A stretch of DNA of 64,000 nt from Anthoceros angustus (lineage: Eukaryota; Streptophyta; Anthocerotopsida; Anthocerotales; Anthocerotaceae). Below are positions 11,865-23,300 of the stretch, one piece after another. The notes under the pieces are model-generated. The model was not told where the DNA came from. It ran no database searches and saw only the letters and a program-made list of their open reading frames with translations. The translations under genes were made by a program, and so were the position numbers. The stretch is taken from positions 186,001 through 250,000 of the forward strand of contig VJWM01000134.1 in the NCBI GenBank assembly GCA_010909165.1. The letters are read 5' to 3'. Numbering within the stretch: position 1 is the first letter of the stretch; the number at the start of each line of letters is the position of its first letter.

Positions 11865-13466
11865 GGCCAAAACCTTCAAAAAAACGAGGAAACCATGAGC
11901 CGGAATGAATTCCAATTCCGGCTGCTCGCTTGGGATTTGCGTTTTTCCGTGGCCTAGATAGCATTGAAATATAGATGATCTATGATTAGTGCTAAAATCA
12001 CATCCAAGTTTGTTTCAAATGATGCCATGAAAATAATCAGTCAGAATACAAAAGAGGAAAGGAAAGACACAGAAAAAAAAAACAAAAATTGAAACTAATA
12101 CCTCCGTCTTGCTATTGGAGATGCATTCCTTCGAGGAGCTAGGCTTGGTTTGGCATGTACACTTGATTTTGGAGGTAGAATTAAGCTAGGAGATACCATA
12201 GATCAATGTTAAAATCACATGCAAGTTTGCTTCAAATGCTTTCATGTCACTATGTGGGAAGAATGGAAAAGAAAAAGAAATTTTTTTAAAAAACTAGTAC
12301 CTGTTTCTTGGTCTGAAAACTCGCAACCGGGGTGTAGAGCGTATGTTTTCCCTACAAGGTATAGGAGGTGTAATCGCATTGGAAGATATAGGAGGTGGAG
12401 GAGGCATATTGACCTTGGAATGTATAGGTATACTCGCCCTTGAAGGTATGGGGAATACAAGAGGTAATTTCAGCCTGACAATTATTATATGTTAGTGCTA
12501 AGATCACATCCTGGTTTAACAATCATTATGCTGAAACTAATATCCCTGAGTGAGTGAAAGAGGAAAGGAAAGGAGGAAAAAACAAAAAAAATACCTCAGT
12601 CTTGGTGTGGGAGGTATATTTGGTGTAGATGGGACTAAGGGTATAATTGCTAATGACGCAGTTTCAATTGAATTTGAAGGTACACATATTTTTTGTCTTT
12701 TCGACCTTTTCAAAGATACATTGTTTGGTGCCAGCATTCTTGCCCTCTTGAAAATCGAATGCGAAGTTGATCCTTGTCCTGTTGATCCATGTCTCATTGC
12801 CGTCAAATCAATGGCCGCCACATTGTTAGCATTTTTTAGAAGAACCAATCCTTCATATTCGCCGCTATCTACAGCTATGATCTTGCAATTAATGCTACAA
12901 AACCAATCTGTTGGGTCATGATTATCTTGCTTGGCCAATGTCCTATCGCATGTTTTGCACATATATCGTTTCCCATTTGGTTTTCCCTCTTGTCTGTTAG
13001 TTCCCAAGAAATATACCTCGCAACTATTAGATCGACAAGTACAGATATGCGAGAGATCAATATTTTCAGCAGTAAGTATGTGTGCATTTTCATCAAAATT
13101 CAAGGATGGCCTGTACGAACATCTCCGTAGATTAAGAATCTGATGACCTGCATGATTTTGTTGTACTCCTATCGCACAAAGCGGCCCTTCATGACAAGAA
13201 ACACAATATTTTTGCAAATTCAAATCTCTCTTAGCGTGTCTAGCTTTATCTGTTCCATGATATCTGCAAGGCCTTTGCTCCTGCCTTTCAAGACTTCCTG
13301 GGGGTCTAGGTTTGGTTGGAAAATATGCATCTCTATTGTTCACCAATTTTATCATCCAATGTGTAAGCATAATATCTCCCGAATTTGCATTCCCTCTAGA
13401 TGAAGGATCTTTTGAAGATTCTTCCTTTGTTGCCTCAACTCTACTATCATGTGCTTCAGCCTCCAT
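11865..13466 (-). CDS. PLATZ-family zinc-finger transcription factor with repeated small 3' exons
   Basis: The main exon runs from ATG at 13466 to about 12595. After HWMIKLVNNRDAYFPTK it shows the PLATZ Cys/His arrangement: CRYHGTDKARHAKRD, QKYCVSCHEGPLC, HAGHQILNLRRCSYRPSL, IDLSHICTC, VYFLGTNRQ, YMCKTCDRTL and WFCSINCKI. PLATZ proteins are plant-specific nuclear zinc-binding proteins that bind A/T-rich DNA. The C-terminal part is Ser/Thr/Pro-rich. Further short minus-strand exons are plausible at 12474-12301, 12185-12103 and about 11935-11865; the first three exon ends all read out as a P-x-x-R-x-R type sequence followed by a GTA donor. The last exon has a basic Gly-Ile stretch like the C-terminal tail of other PLATZ proteins. 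Main exon confidence is high; the 3' exon set is inferred. Confidence 0.75.
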
Positions 13467-13596
13467 TTTGTAAGTTGCTGTACTTTAAATACTCCAAAGT
13501 TGCATATAAAGTGCACAACCTTAAACTTCTACTGTTTGATGTGGCTATGTTTCCTCCATCCAATCTTCTACAAAATAAAACAACAACAAATGAATG

Positions 13597-14480
13597 AATA
13601 ATCGTCCATATCCACTCTTAGCAATTATAATGTAAGTATTAACAATTATAAGAACAACATATAGGGCTACATGGATAAAATCAATATTCACCTAACAGTC
13701 ATCATGAAAGTTTGATGCAACAACATCAAGAAACTATATAATTATAAAACAATAAAAACATTCATAAACTAAGTGTTAAGTAAATATAATGTTCAAGTAT
13801 AATAGACAAGCTTAAACCACTTACCTTCAAAAAAGTGATGCCCTTGATATAGTACTTGTACTTCTTTTCGTCTGCTCACATATACATATATAGACAAAAG
13901 AGGACCGAGTGAGTTCGATGTATTTTGCTCTCTCTCGAGAATGGCTTTAGAATTTTCTTTAAATGCATTATGTGAGCAAGGGACTTTGAATATAATCTCA
14001 CGTCTAATTTCAAGGCTAGTTCCTACATGGTCAATCTTGAATAATCGTCCATATCCACTATTAGTAATTATATTAGCAACCATAAGAAACAACATATGTA
14101 TAGGGCTACATGGATAAAATCAATAGTCACCTAATAGTAATCATGAAAGCTTGATGTAACAGCATCAGGAAATTATATAATTATAAAATAATAAAAATTT
14201 AAAAAGTTTTAAGTAAATATAATGTTCAAGTACAATAGACAAACCTAAACCTCTAACCTTCAAAAACCTGATGCCTTTGATATAGTACATGTACTTCTTT
14301 TCGTCTACTCACTTATACATATATAGACAAAAGAGGAACAAATAAATTCGACGTATTTTGTTTTCTCTCGAGGACAGCTTTAGAATTTTCTTTAAATGCT
14401 TAATGTTAACAAGAGACCTGGAATATAATCTCACGTCTAACTTCCAGGCTAGTTCCTATATGGTCAATCTTCACACCCCT
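13597..14480. repeat. tandem direct duplication of about 442 bp
   Basis: The unit at 13597-14038 is followed directly by a second at 14039-about 14480. Shared landmarks are GAATAATCGTCCATATCCAC (13597 and 14039), ACATGGATAAAATCAATA (13671 and 14109) and CTTCTTTTCGTCT (13861 and 14294). Both are AT-rich, upstream of the PLATZ gene on its strand, and diverged by scattered substitutions and indels. Confidence 0.8.
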
Positions 14481-15405
14481 TCCACGCTAGTTCCTACATG
14501 GTCAGTCATCACACTCCCTCATAGGCAATGTGTCTACAACTACTTATGCACTCTTTTGACACTATGATAACTAAGCGTATGTGGGCATGTGCCTATAATT
14601 TTATGCCGACACATACCAGCCAAGACCAAGCTTCTTTCACAACTTGCATACATGTATTGGCATCATTGCAAGATGCACCAAATCAAGATAGCTTTCAAGA
14701 GAAGGCAAAGCACCCACACTCATGAGTGAGTAGCTACTTGAAAAGTTTCAAGTACAAGTAGAGCCAATAGACATAACATTGTCGCTCCTATTAAACTATA
14801 TCACAACCTAGTTACAAAGACCAAATGTTAGATACTTCTATAGGAATCCAGTTGAACATAGCAAAAGACTCAAAACAAGAGTCATGATAGAGAACAAGGA
14901 CCAAGGTTGGCACTTAGCAACTCCTTGTTTCCAAGGAGCCAGGACGTCCTCTTATAGAAAGTACTAATCTATAAATATCCTCATAAGAGTTGCTGCTACC
15001 TAAGAGGCTGTTACCAAAACACACTCCCTTAAAAGATCCTAGAATGCAAGGATTGAGATTCTAATTCTAAGCTACCACCGGTTGAAAAAGGGTAGATGCC
15101 CATTCTGAATAACCATTTCTTTTCACTTCTTATACTTGGCACTCTCCAATGTAGGTTGGCCCTTGTCCCCGGTTATGGTTCCCCTGGTCCTCCTCACCCT
15201 CACGTTGGTGTTCTTCCTAAAGTTGTAGCATCCTCAACCACAAGCTCACCTCACCCTGCTTTGCCGCAAACTTAGAAGCCTCTCTGCTTGTAGGATGCTT
15301 CATGCAATTTGACATCCACTTTGTCTTCCAAAAATATGAAGGACTTGAACTTGTGCGCACTAACGTTCTATCTGTATGTTTGTGTGTCTATTTGTTTATC
15401 ACACA
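14481..15405. other. intergenic, no gene seen
   Basis: No domain-bearing frame recognised. Short frames such as 14528-14725 lack any family signature. Confidence 0.5.
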
Positions 15406-15965
15406 GCAGGGTGCCTACCACTGCGCATACCCCGTCACCAGCTGTGCGCAATCCACGGTCGACCCCATCGCGTAGTTCCAGCTTTCCAGCTTGCTGCAGG
15501 GCAGTCGCAGACCCTGGGCTTGGGCTCCGCCTGCAGCCCTGCAGCTGGCCGTCGGCCACCATCCGGGCATCAGTGCGAGGGCAGTGCGTGGCCCCCGAGG
15601 GGAACCCTGCCGCCGCCAACGACGAGAACCTGGCCGATCTGGCGGAATTCAACCTGGCCAGCCCAACCGACTTCTACGATGTCAGCAACCTGAAAGCCTA
15701 CCCTATCGGCCTCAAGATCCAGCCATCCAGCCCAGCCCGTCGCCAGCAGCTGCGGCGCAACTTCCTGCTCCGTCTCCGACATCCGATCCTTGTGCGGCGC
15801 CAACAACCAGCAGCTGAGCCTGCATCAACACCGACTGCAGCGCCGGCCGAGGCACCTCAGACGGCACCCGCCTGCCCTTCCGCCTACAGCTACAACTTCG
15901 ACGACGCCGCCTCCACCTTAACTTGCCCCCACGGCACCAGCTACAATGTCATCTTCTGTCCCTGA
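15406..15965 (+). pseudogene. thaumatin-like protein (PR-5 family), broken
   Basis: Two frames together give recognisable thaumatin-family pieces. One frame has [16 protein letters not shown] (about 15479-15526), like the region after the N-terminal strands. Another has [30 protein letters not shown] and [13 protein letters not shown] (about 15570-15725), then the C-terminal block [26 protein letters not shown] ending with TGA. The Cys-rich middle region of about 60 residues between those blocks is largely missing, the N-terminus lacks a start and signal peptide, and at least one frameshift separates the two parts. Thaumatin-like proteins are secreted, disulfide-rich defence or cell-wall proteins; this copy cannot fold normally. 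Indel-prone sequencing could explain a frameshift but not the missing cysteine region. Confidence 0.7.
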
Positions 15966-16199
15966 TCGATTTCTGTACATGTTGCTCACGGATTTCAAGA
16001 AGCATGCGATTTCTCATGTAGTATATAATCTCCCAACGGGTCACGCCTGGTGAACATTGGCTGGCAGCAGGCTGTGGTATCCACTGTCCAGGGCGTGCAG
16101 TGTCCATCAGCAAGGAAATACATTTTGAGACACACGGTCATCGTTTGCCATCTTCAGTAGCATTACAAGTGAGAAAACAAGCGCAAATTGGAATGGCTG

Positions 16200-18480
16200 A
16201 TTGCCCTAATCTATGAGCTCTGAAAATTGAAGACGAATTGACAAAGAGCCCGTTGAGAAAGATTGAGTGCAGCTGAGCTTGTATCGTGAAAGATTGAGGC
16301 CAGAGCTCGTCCTTAATACTGTTTGTGAATGTCGAGGTCTTCCTTCTAACCTGTTATTGAAAAACAATTGGTGGAAGCGGAACTGTCCACTCAGCTGCAG
16401 GCGTTACCATAGAATGAGCCCATATTGATCCAGACGATTCTGTAGATCCCTTTGGCCTTCCTTACCAGATCAAGTGTACTTGGAGGTGTGACTTGGGGCG
16501 CCCCATGCCCTGTTCTTTTGTTCAAGAAGTGACCAACTATTTGATGATTTTGGCATACAATACCATACCGGCAGGGTACTACTTGGCACTGGGACGTACA
16601 ACTTTTCGGTAATCGTTCTTCGTAGTCTGCGGGGTATTTCAGTCGGTTGGTAATGTGTTATCAGCAATCACACTTGTTGTTGTCCCTTCTGTAGGTGGCT
16701 GTGGACAAGGAACCATCGACTGGTGGAATAACTACTAGTGGAGTGACTGCTTCCGACATTATTGATGCCAGCCCATCTAATCTGCTCTCGGAATCTTTGG
16801 TTCTCCAGAATGCGACCGAATATGCTCACAGCATGTCTAGAGCTCAGCAGGTTACATATGCTGTGGTGTCTTTCCAAAAGCCATCCAGGCAATCGACGGT
16901 GAACTCAGCCCGTGACAGTGAGAGAGCTGGGTCGCTTACTTCCAAGCATGTGTGGCAAATCCTGGCCTAGTTTCTGTCAGAAGTGAAGCTGCTCTAGGGT
17001 ACCCTCTTACCAGCTGCCAAGCATAGTTGTGAAGTCAAAAGAACTATTACAGTGCACTTCAGGTAATGGAGGTCTCAGGTTCTCAGGATATCGGTGAACA
17101 CGCACTCAAGTGTTCCAAACCCCGTTCATCATGATCAGCTCCAAGCCTTGCTCATGATCAGTCTGACCATCTCCCTTATTGGAGTGATCCTGTGTCATCA
17201 GGCACAGGACCCCATGTGGCTCAGCTTACTGTCCCCCGTGCAAACAGCAGCCACGCAGCAGCATACTGCAAGATTCTTGGCAGCCCAGGAAAGATCGGCG
17301 ACGCAATGAACTGCAGCAAGTTGCTCTTCATCAGCTTAGTGTGCCACTTGTTCCAGGTGATGTTCAGGTTTCGAGTTATGTATGCTTTGCGCACATAATC
17401 TCACCTTAGCATGTGCGCAAAGCACACCTCGGTACCTTAGCATGTGGCTGACTTACTTCCATCACAGGGCAACGGTACAAACCCTTCTACTTTGATGCGG
17501 TTGATGCCCTTCTGAATACTATCCACGCCTGGTGCACTGCGACCAGGGGCAAGATCTCACATGATACATTTGGCCTCTAAAATGCCGCTCCTACTGGCAC
17601 AGATTGTGACAAACAAGGTCGGGTATGGTGTGCACATTTCGAGAACTTCGAGGTTGAAAGAATACTATCTAGTACAAACACCTGTCCAACTACCTTTCTT
17701 CCCCTTGTTGATTTTCGTCCTCTCCAGGTACATATTCCTGTCCGTTCAACTGTGTCATTGTGATAACCTCATCACACCACTCTTGTGCTCACCCTGGCAG
17801 GAGCAGCAGGCATCTAAAAAGAAGGGGTCTACTATCAATCAGGTACTTGCACGAGCGAGCTTCCTCACATGTTTGCCAGTTGTGACCCACAAAAGTGGTC
17901 TTATCCAGTTTGCCTTCTGAAATTTGAGCTCAACACTTCCTTCAGGAAACAGCTGATTGGAGTGTGCAAATCCCACGACAACTGCAGTCTACAAGCATGG
18001 AACCGCGGGTCCACCAATGGCACCTCCTGCAGGACCAAGGGAGGCAACAGTGCCCGCCCCCCAAACAGCATCGGGACGCGGGCTGTCAAGATGGGACACT
18101 GTGAAAGGTGAAAAGACGCAGACGCCATGTCACTGCCTGCAACAGAGAGCGCCAGAGGGCGCCATGCCATGCCCACATCATCATCATCAGCTCCAGAGGA
18201 ACAGTGGGCACTGGGCAGGGACGGGAGCTCTTGTCGGCGCATGCTCATGCCCGGGCAGCGCCCCCTGGCCCTGGGCCGTGGGCCCTGGCCCCTGCACAGT
18301 TCCAGCACCCACCGAGCCCATTGGCACCTGGAGTCCTGACCGAAGCAGCGTCTGTTTCCATGTAGCTGGAGTCGGACTGGAGGCTGCAGCGAGCAGACCC
18401 TCCCGCAGGGCAACCTGTGACTGTACCAGGCTACCAGCCCAGCAATTTATCGAGCTTTGGAGCACTAACTCCCAAGTTTG
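16200..18480 (+). other. possible exons of an unidentified plus-strand gene
   Basis: Several frames have codon-like character and plausible splice signals, but I do not recognise a family. 16695-16850 encodes Ser/Thr-rich sequence containing TSGVTASDIIDASPSNLL. 17470-17575 encodes RYKPFYFDAVDALLNTIHAW after a CAG acceptor. 17950-18110 and 18200-18365 encode Pro/Ala/Gln-rich sequence (for example GPPMAPPAGPREATVPAPQ). Order and strand agree with one gene downstream of the thaumatin remnant, but I could not join the pieces into one frame. Non-coding DNA remains possible. Confidence 0.25.
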
Positions 18481-19874
18481 TACACACATCCACACATAAT
18501 GGCAAACGGTAAACCCAGTTCCTCACGCCTGGTGCTGGTGGATCGCACCGTACTGCACAGTCTCACACCCAAGCCTCTGCCTTCACACACATGGCCTCGG
18601 GTTCAGGGACAAGGACCCGGACAAGGACAAGACACTCACGCTTCAATCTCCACCCGATTGTTTCAAAATCCCAAATGGCTCTTCCTTGTGTCCCATGGCT
18701 CCACTCCCAGAGTCCTATATCCACTTTCCTCCCTCCCCCCAACATACACACATCACCTCCCTTCCCTCCTCCCTGTGTGATGTCACGCTGCCGTAACAGG
18801 CCAGGCTCCATATATTCCATGCCATCTTCAGGATCTGGAGTGTGCTGCTTTATTCCTCCACCCCCTGCGTACGGTCGGGATTCTGGAAGATGCAGATGCT
18901 TGTCTGGCTTGGCCTTGCTTGGCTCGCCCCTCCCTTGGCCTATACATCTTCATACATAAGTACATTTATGCTCACACGGATTCCGGGAGCATGTCGTGCG
19001 TAAAAGGTAGGTGGTTTCTAAGAATCTTACCTTCCCCGCAGGCTGCGGGGGAAAGCCAGACAGAAAGCCCGGCAGCTCGCGTCAGCTGATCAAGACCCAC
19101 CTCTGCTTGCCCTTGCAGGCATCAGGGCAGGGATTAAGCAAGACGGATGAGCTTAGAAAAGATTACATCACCTGGTCCACCTTGATTGATACATAGTTTG
19201 TGAAAGGATTAAGGTGGAGCGTGAAGTGTCCAGTGCCAGACCTTTTGCTGTCATGAGCCTGCAGCTACCACGCCTCGCCCGGACTGTACCGCGACGGAGG
19301 CACATGTGACGGGGAGAGGAGGGTAGAGGATGGTACAGCCAGGCTTTAAGGGCGGTAAAAAAACATCAGGGCAGTCGGACAGAAGTTGAATGCGGTGAAT
19401 CCCGTTCCACCATCTCCCGCCAGAGCACCATCATTGCCGCCTGCTCCCTGCCGCCACTCGATACCCGCATTCATGCGGCATGCCCTGCTTTCATGTGCGG
19501 ATGCAAATTGCAGAAGCCCGGGGCCCCGCTTGGCAGCGCCCTGCGCGCCACAGGCCCGCTGGCCTGCCCAGGACTTGCAGCAGCAGCAGGCTCTGACGTT
19601 CCGGTTCCGGCCAGACTGGAAAAGACGAGGCCTGTGGAGAGCCGGCTATGGCGGGCTCCTGCAAAGCTCCTCAAGACCTCAGCATCACATGCTCCTCGTG
19701 AGCGGAGGACGTGCTGCGGAAAGCTGCTCTGATGTCGTCTTGCGTGTGCCCATTTTCTGGAAGAAATGGCGTCGTGTTGACTGATTGACTCATGGGCGGG
19801 AAGGATTGATGGGTCCTCGGAGGCTGTCGGATTCGTCTTCAAGTTTTGGGTTTTGTGGGTTGAGAATATCTGCC
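18481..19874. other. upstream region of the receptor-kinase gene
   Basis: No domain-bearing frame. CT-rich stretches occur at 18720-18770. Frames at 19386-19784 are in the probable 5' leader and show no family signature. I could not pick out a clear TATA box. Confidence 0.4.
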
Positions 19875-22800
19875 ATGGCGGGGGCGGGAGGGAAGTATGC
19901 TGTCGGGAGCCTCGTGCTGCTGTTGCTGTGGCTGTGTGTGGGAGGAGTGGGTGCGGGAGCCGGGGACGAGGTGGCGGCGTTGATGGAGATAAAGGAGGCT
20001 CTGGTGGACCAGATGGATCATCTGGAGGGCTGGCAAGGGAACGCCACAAGTGCGTGTGAGTGGAAGGGAGTTTCTTGCAATGCCGCGGGGAGGGTGGAGG
20101 AGCTGAGCCTGGCAGGACTAAATCTGACGGGCTCGCTCTCGCCGGCTGTGGGTTTCTTGACAGCGCTCACCAATTTGAGTGTGGAGCAGAACAATTTCAC
20201 GGGGACGCTGCCTGGGGCGATTGCCAATCTCACGCGCCTCCGTTTCTTGAACGTGTCCAACAACAATTTCAGCTACTCTTTTCCGGCGGGATTTGGCGCG
20301 CTCACCAAGCTGGAGATGCTGGACACGTACAACAACAACTTCTCCGGGCCGCTGCCGGAGGAGCTTGCGGTGCTGCCTGCTCTGGAGCATTTGCATCTGG
20401 GGGGGAGCTATTTCGAGGGGACTATTCCTCCGAGCTATGGGAACATCAGCAGTCTGAAGTACTTGGCGCTGTCCGGGAATTCCCTCACGGGACGCATTCC
20501 TGCTGAGCTGGGGAACCTCACTGGGTTGGAGGGGTTGTATCTCGGCTACTTCAATGTGTATGATGATGGCATCCCGCCGGAGCTTGGGAGGCTCAAGAAG
20601 CTGGTGAGGCTGGATCTGGGGGGATGCCAGCTCACTGGCGGGATTCCTGCTGAGCTGGGGAACCTGGAGAGCTTGGACACGCTCTTCTTGCAATTCAATG
20701 AGCTCACGGGGAGTATTCCCCTGGGGCTTGGGAACCTCTCCAATCTCAAGTCTCTGGATACCTCGCTGAATCGGATGAGCGGCGGGATCCCGCCCGATTT
20801 CTACAAGCTGGACAAGTTGGAGCTGCTTTCTTTGTTCGGGAACCAGTTGATGAGCGGTCCTATTCCCGACTTCATTGCTGCTCTGCCTAATCTGCAGGTT
20901 TTGCATCTCTGGGGAAACCAGTTCACTGGCAGCATTCCCGCCAATCTGGGCAACAGTACTAAGCTGATTATGGTCGATCTGTCCAACAATTCTCTGTCTG
21001 GAGTCATCCCACCTCATCTGTGCGAGGGGGCCCTGCAGCGGCTTATTCTGCAGATCAACCAGCTTTCCGGGCCCATCCCTGATAGCATTGGGAGCTGTCA
21101 GAGCCTGGAGTACTTGCGGCTCGGGCACAATCAACTGAATGGCACCATCCCGGCGGGTCTCCTCGGGCTCACTAATTTGTCCTTTCTGGAGCTTCTTGAC
21201 AATCGTCTGGAGGGGCCTATTCCTCAGGGTTTCGTCAATGTGCCACGCCTCTCCAGGCTCGATTTGTCGGACAACTTGCTGGACGGAGTTCTTCCTAGCA
21301 ACATTGGGAGTCTGCAAAGCATGCAGTACTTGGCCTTGACTGGGAATCGATTTTCAGGGAGCATTCCTCCCGACATTGGGCTACTCAGCGTCCTCAACAC
21401 CATTGACCTGAGTCGGAATTCTTTTACAGGTAGCATTCCCCCGGAAATCGGGCTGTGCAGTCAGCTCTCGGATCTGGATTTGAGCTCCAACCAGCTGACA
21501 GCAGAGATCCCGGAGGAGCTCAGCCATCTTCCGGTGCTTGCTTATCTCAATCTGTCAAGAAATTTGCTGGAGGGGCCCATTCCGGAAGAGTTGCAGGATC
21601 TGCAGACCCTGAACATCGTGGATTTTTCCTACAACAATCTGTCCGGGCCGATTCCTGTGAGTGGCACGTTCCAGTTTTTCAACTACAGCTCGTATATGGG
21701 CAATCCGGGGCTCTGCGGCCCGCAGAATATCATCCCTGCTGGGTCTTCCGCATGTGATGCTCCACAGACCACGGCTTATCCCAGGAGATCTGCTCCTCAC
21801 CGTGGGGGAAAAGCAGCCCCTATAGCCTGGATTGTGGGAGGCCTCTTCGCAGCTGCGCTGATTGTGCTGCTTGTTGGTGTGTGCTGCTTTTTCAACAAGT
21901 ATCGATGGTACATATCCAGCATATTGGCCAAGGATAAGTCCATCCGTCCCTGGAAGCTTACAGCTTTCCAAAGGCTCAACTTCTCCGCCAACCATGTTCT
22001 GGGGTGCCTTAGTGAAGACAATATCATTGGCAGGGGTGGAGCAGGGACCGTCTACAAAGGCGAGATGCCAGATGGGGAAAACATCGCAGTTAAGAGGCTG
22101 CCTGGCAAGGCGACAGGGAAAGGCTTCTCCCACGACCATGGCTTCTCAGCCGAGATTCAGACTCTGGGCAAAATCAGGCACCGTAACATTGTGCGGCTGC
22201 TGGGTTGCTGCTCCAACCATGAGACTAACTTGCTTGTGTATGAGTACATGCCCTACGGCAGCCTGGGTGAGATTCTGCATGGCAAAAACCATGTCCTACT
22301 GGTCTGGAACACTCGCTACGAAATAGCAGTGCAGGCAGCAAAGGGCTTGGCTTACTTACACCATGACTGCCAGCCTGCTATTTTGCACCGAGATGTGAAG
22401 TCCAACAACATACTTCTGGACTCCAACCTGGAAGCCCACGTTGCTGACTTCGGGCTGGCTAAGCTTCTACAAAACAGTGGGACATCACAATCTATGTCCT
22501 CAATCTCTGGCTCTTACGGGTATATTGCCCCAGGTAACATTCCACTCTCTTCAAGCTTCCTGTCCTTGGTGATGCAATCGCAAGCCTTCCAGTCTCTGCG
22601 TCCTACACTGACCTGAAACACTCACTTGGTGTGGTTGTTGCAGAGTATGCCTACACACTGAAGGTGAATGAAAAGAGTGACATATACAGTTTCGGGGTGG
22701 TCCTTATGGAGCTCATCACAGGCAAGAGGCCAATCGAGCAGGAGTTCGGAGAGGGAGTCGACATTGTGCAGTGGGTGCGTGGGAAGATCCAGCACAAGGA

Positions 22801-23041
22801 CATGGGTGTCGAGGTGCTGGACTCCAGGCTTGGAAGTAAAAGTCTTACCCTGCAGGAGATCATGCTGGTACTGAGAGTGGCACTGCTCTGCACCAGCGAC
22901 CTACCCGTCGACCGACCCACTATGCGCGAGGTGGTCCAAATGCTCCAAGACGTAAAACCCAGCAGCAACGACACCAAGAATGTGTCAAGCAAGCCGAGCA
23001 CTCCCAGCAGAAAGACGGGGGTCACCCTCAGCATAGTCTGA
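19875..23041 (+). CDS. CLAVATA1/BAM-type leucine-rich-repeat receptor kinase
   Basis: Two exons, 19875-22533 and 22644-23041, separated by a 110-bp GT-AG intron in the kinase domain (between GYIAP and EYAYTLK), give about 1018 residues, the usual length for the family. I chose ATG 19875 (GCCATGG context) because it begins a clean signal peptide ([11 protein letters not shown]); the frame is open back to 19785. Domains in order: signal peptide 1-27; LRR N-terminal cap with WKGVSC; about 21 plant-type LRRs (LxGxIPxxLGN); a second Cys pair; transmembrane segment near 645-670 ([18 protein letters not shown]); kinase from about 715. The kinase has the Gly loop [11 protein letters not shown], the lysine in [14 protein letters not shown] and DFGLAK, so it is an RD kinase expected to be active. 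The family binds CLE peptides at the plasma membrane and controls stem-cell and division-plane decisions. CLV1 versus BAM cannot be decided by eye. Confidence 0.93.
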
Positions 23042-23300
23042 CGGTCCTACGGAAAGGGTAAGTCGCCACAACTATGTGCTTTCCCGCAAGCAGTGTGGCC
23101 TAATGTAAGTTCCCACCCCCATCCTAGTAGATGCTGGCTAGCTAGAAACCCCACACATCGCACTGCCTCCATAGAAGTAAAACAGCCAAGGTTCTTAACA
23201 GGGGACATGGGGTTGTATATAGACTACATGGGCGTTGCAGCAAAGTGTGCGAGTATCATCTGCATTTTTAGCAGAAGTTAGTAGCTAGCCAGCGTACATA

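Noticed and set aside
15309-15965. Single intact 218-residue gene
   Set aside because: The open frame joins unrelated upstream sequence to the C-terminal thaumatin block, while the N-terminal block lies in another frame. Treated as a pseudogene.
20118-21317. Long minus-strand open frame of 399 codons
   Set aside because: It is the reverse shadow of the leucine-rich-repeat coding region; its Gln/Arg/Pro-rich periodicity follows from the LRR codons.
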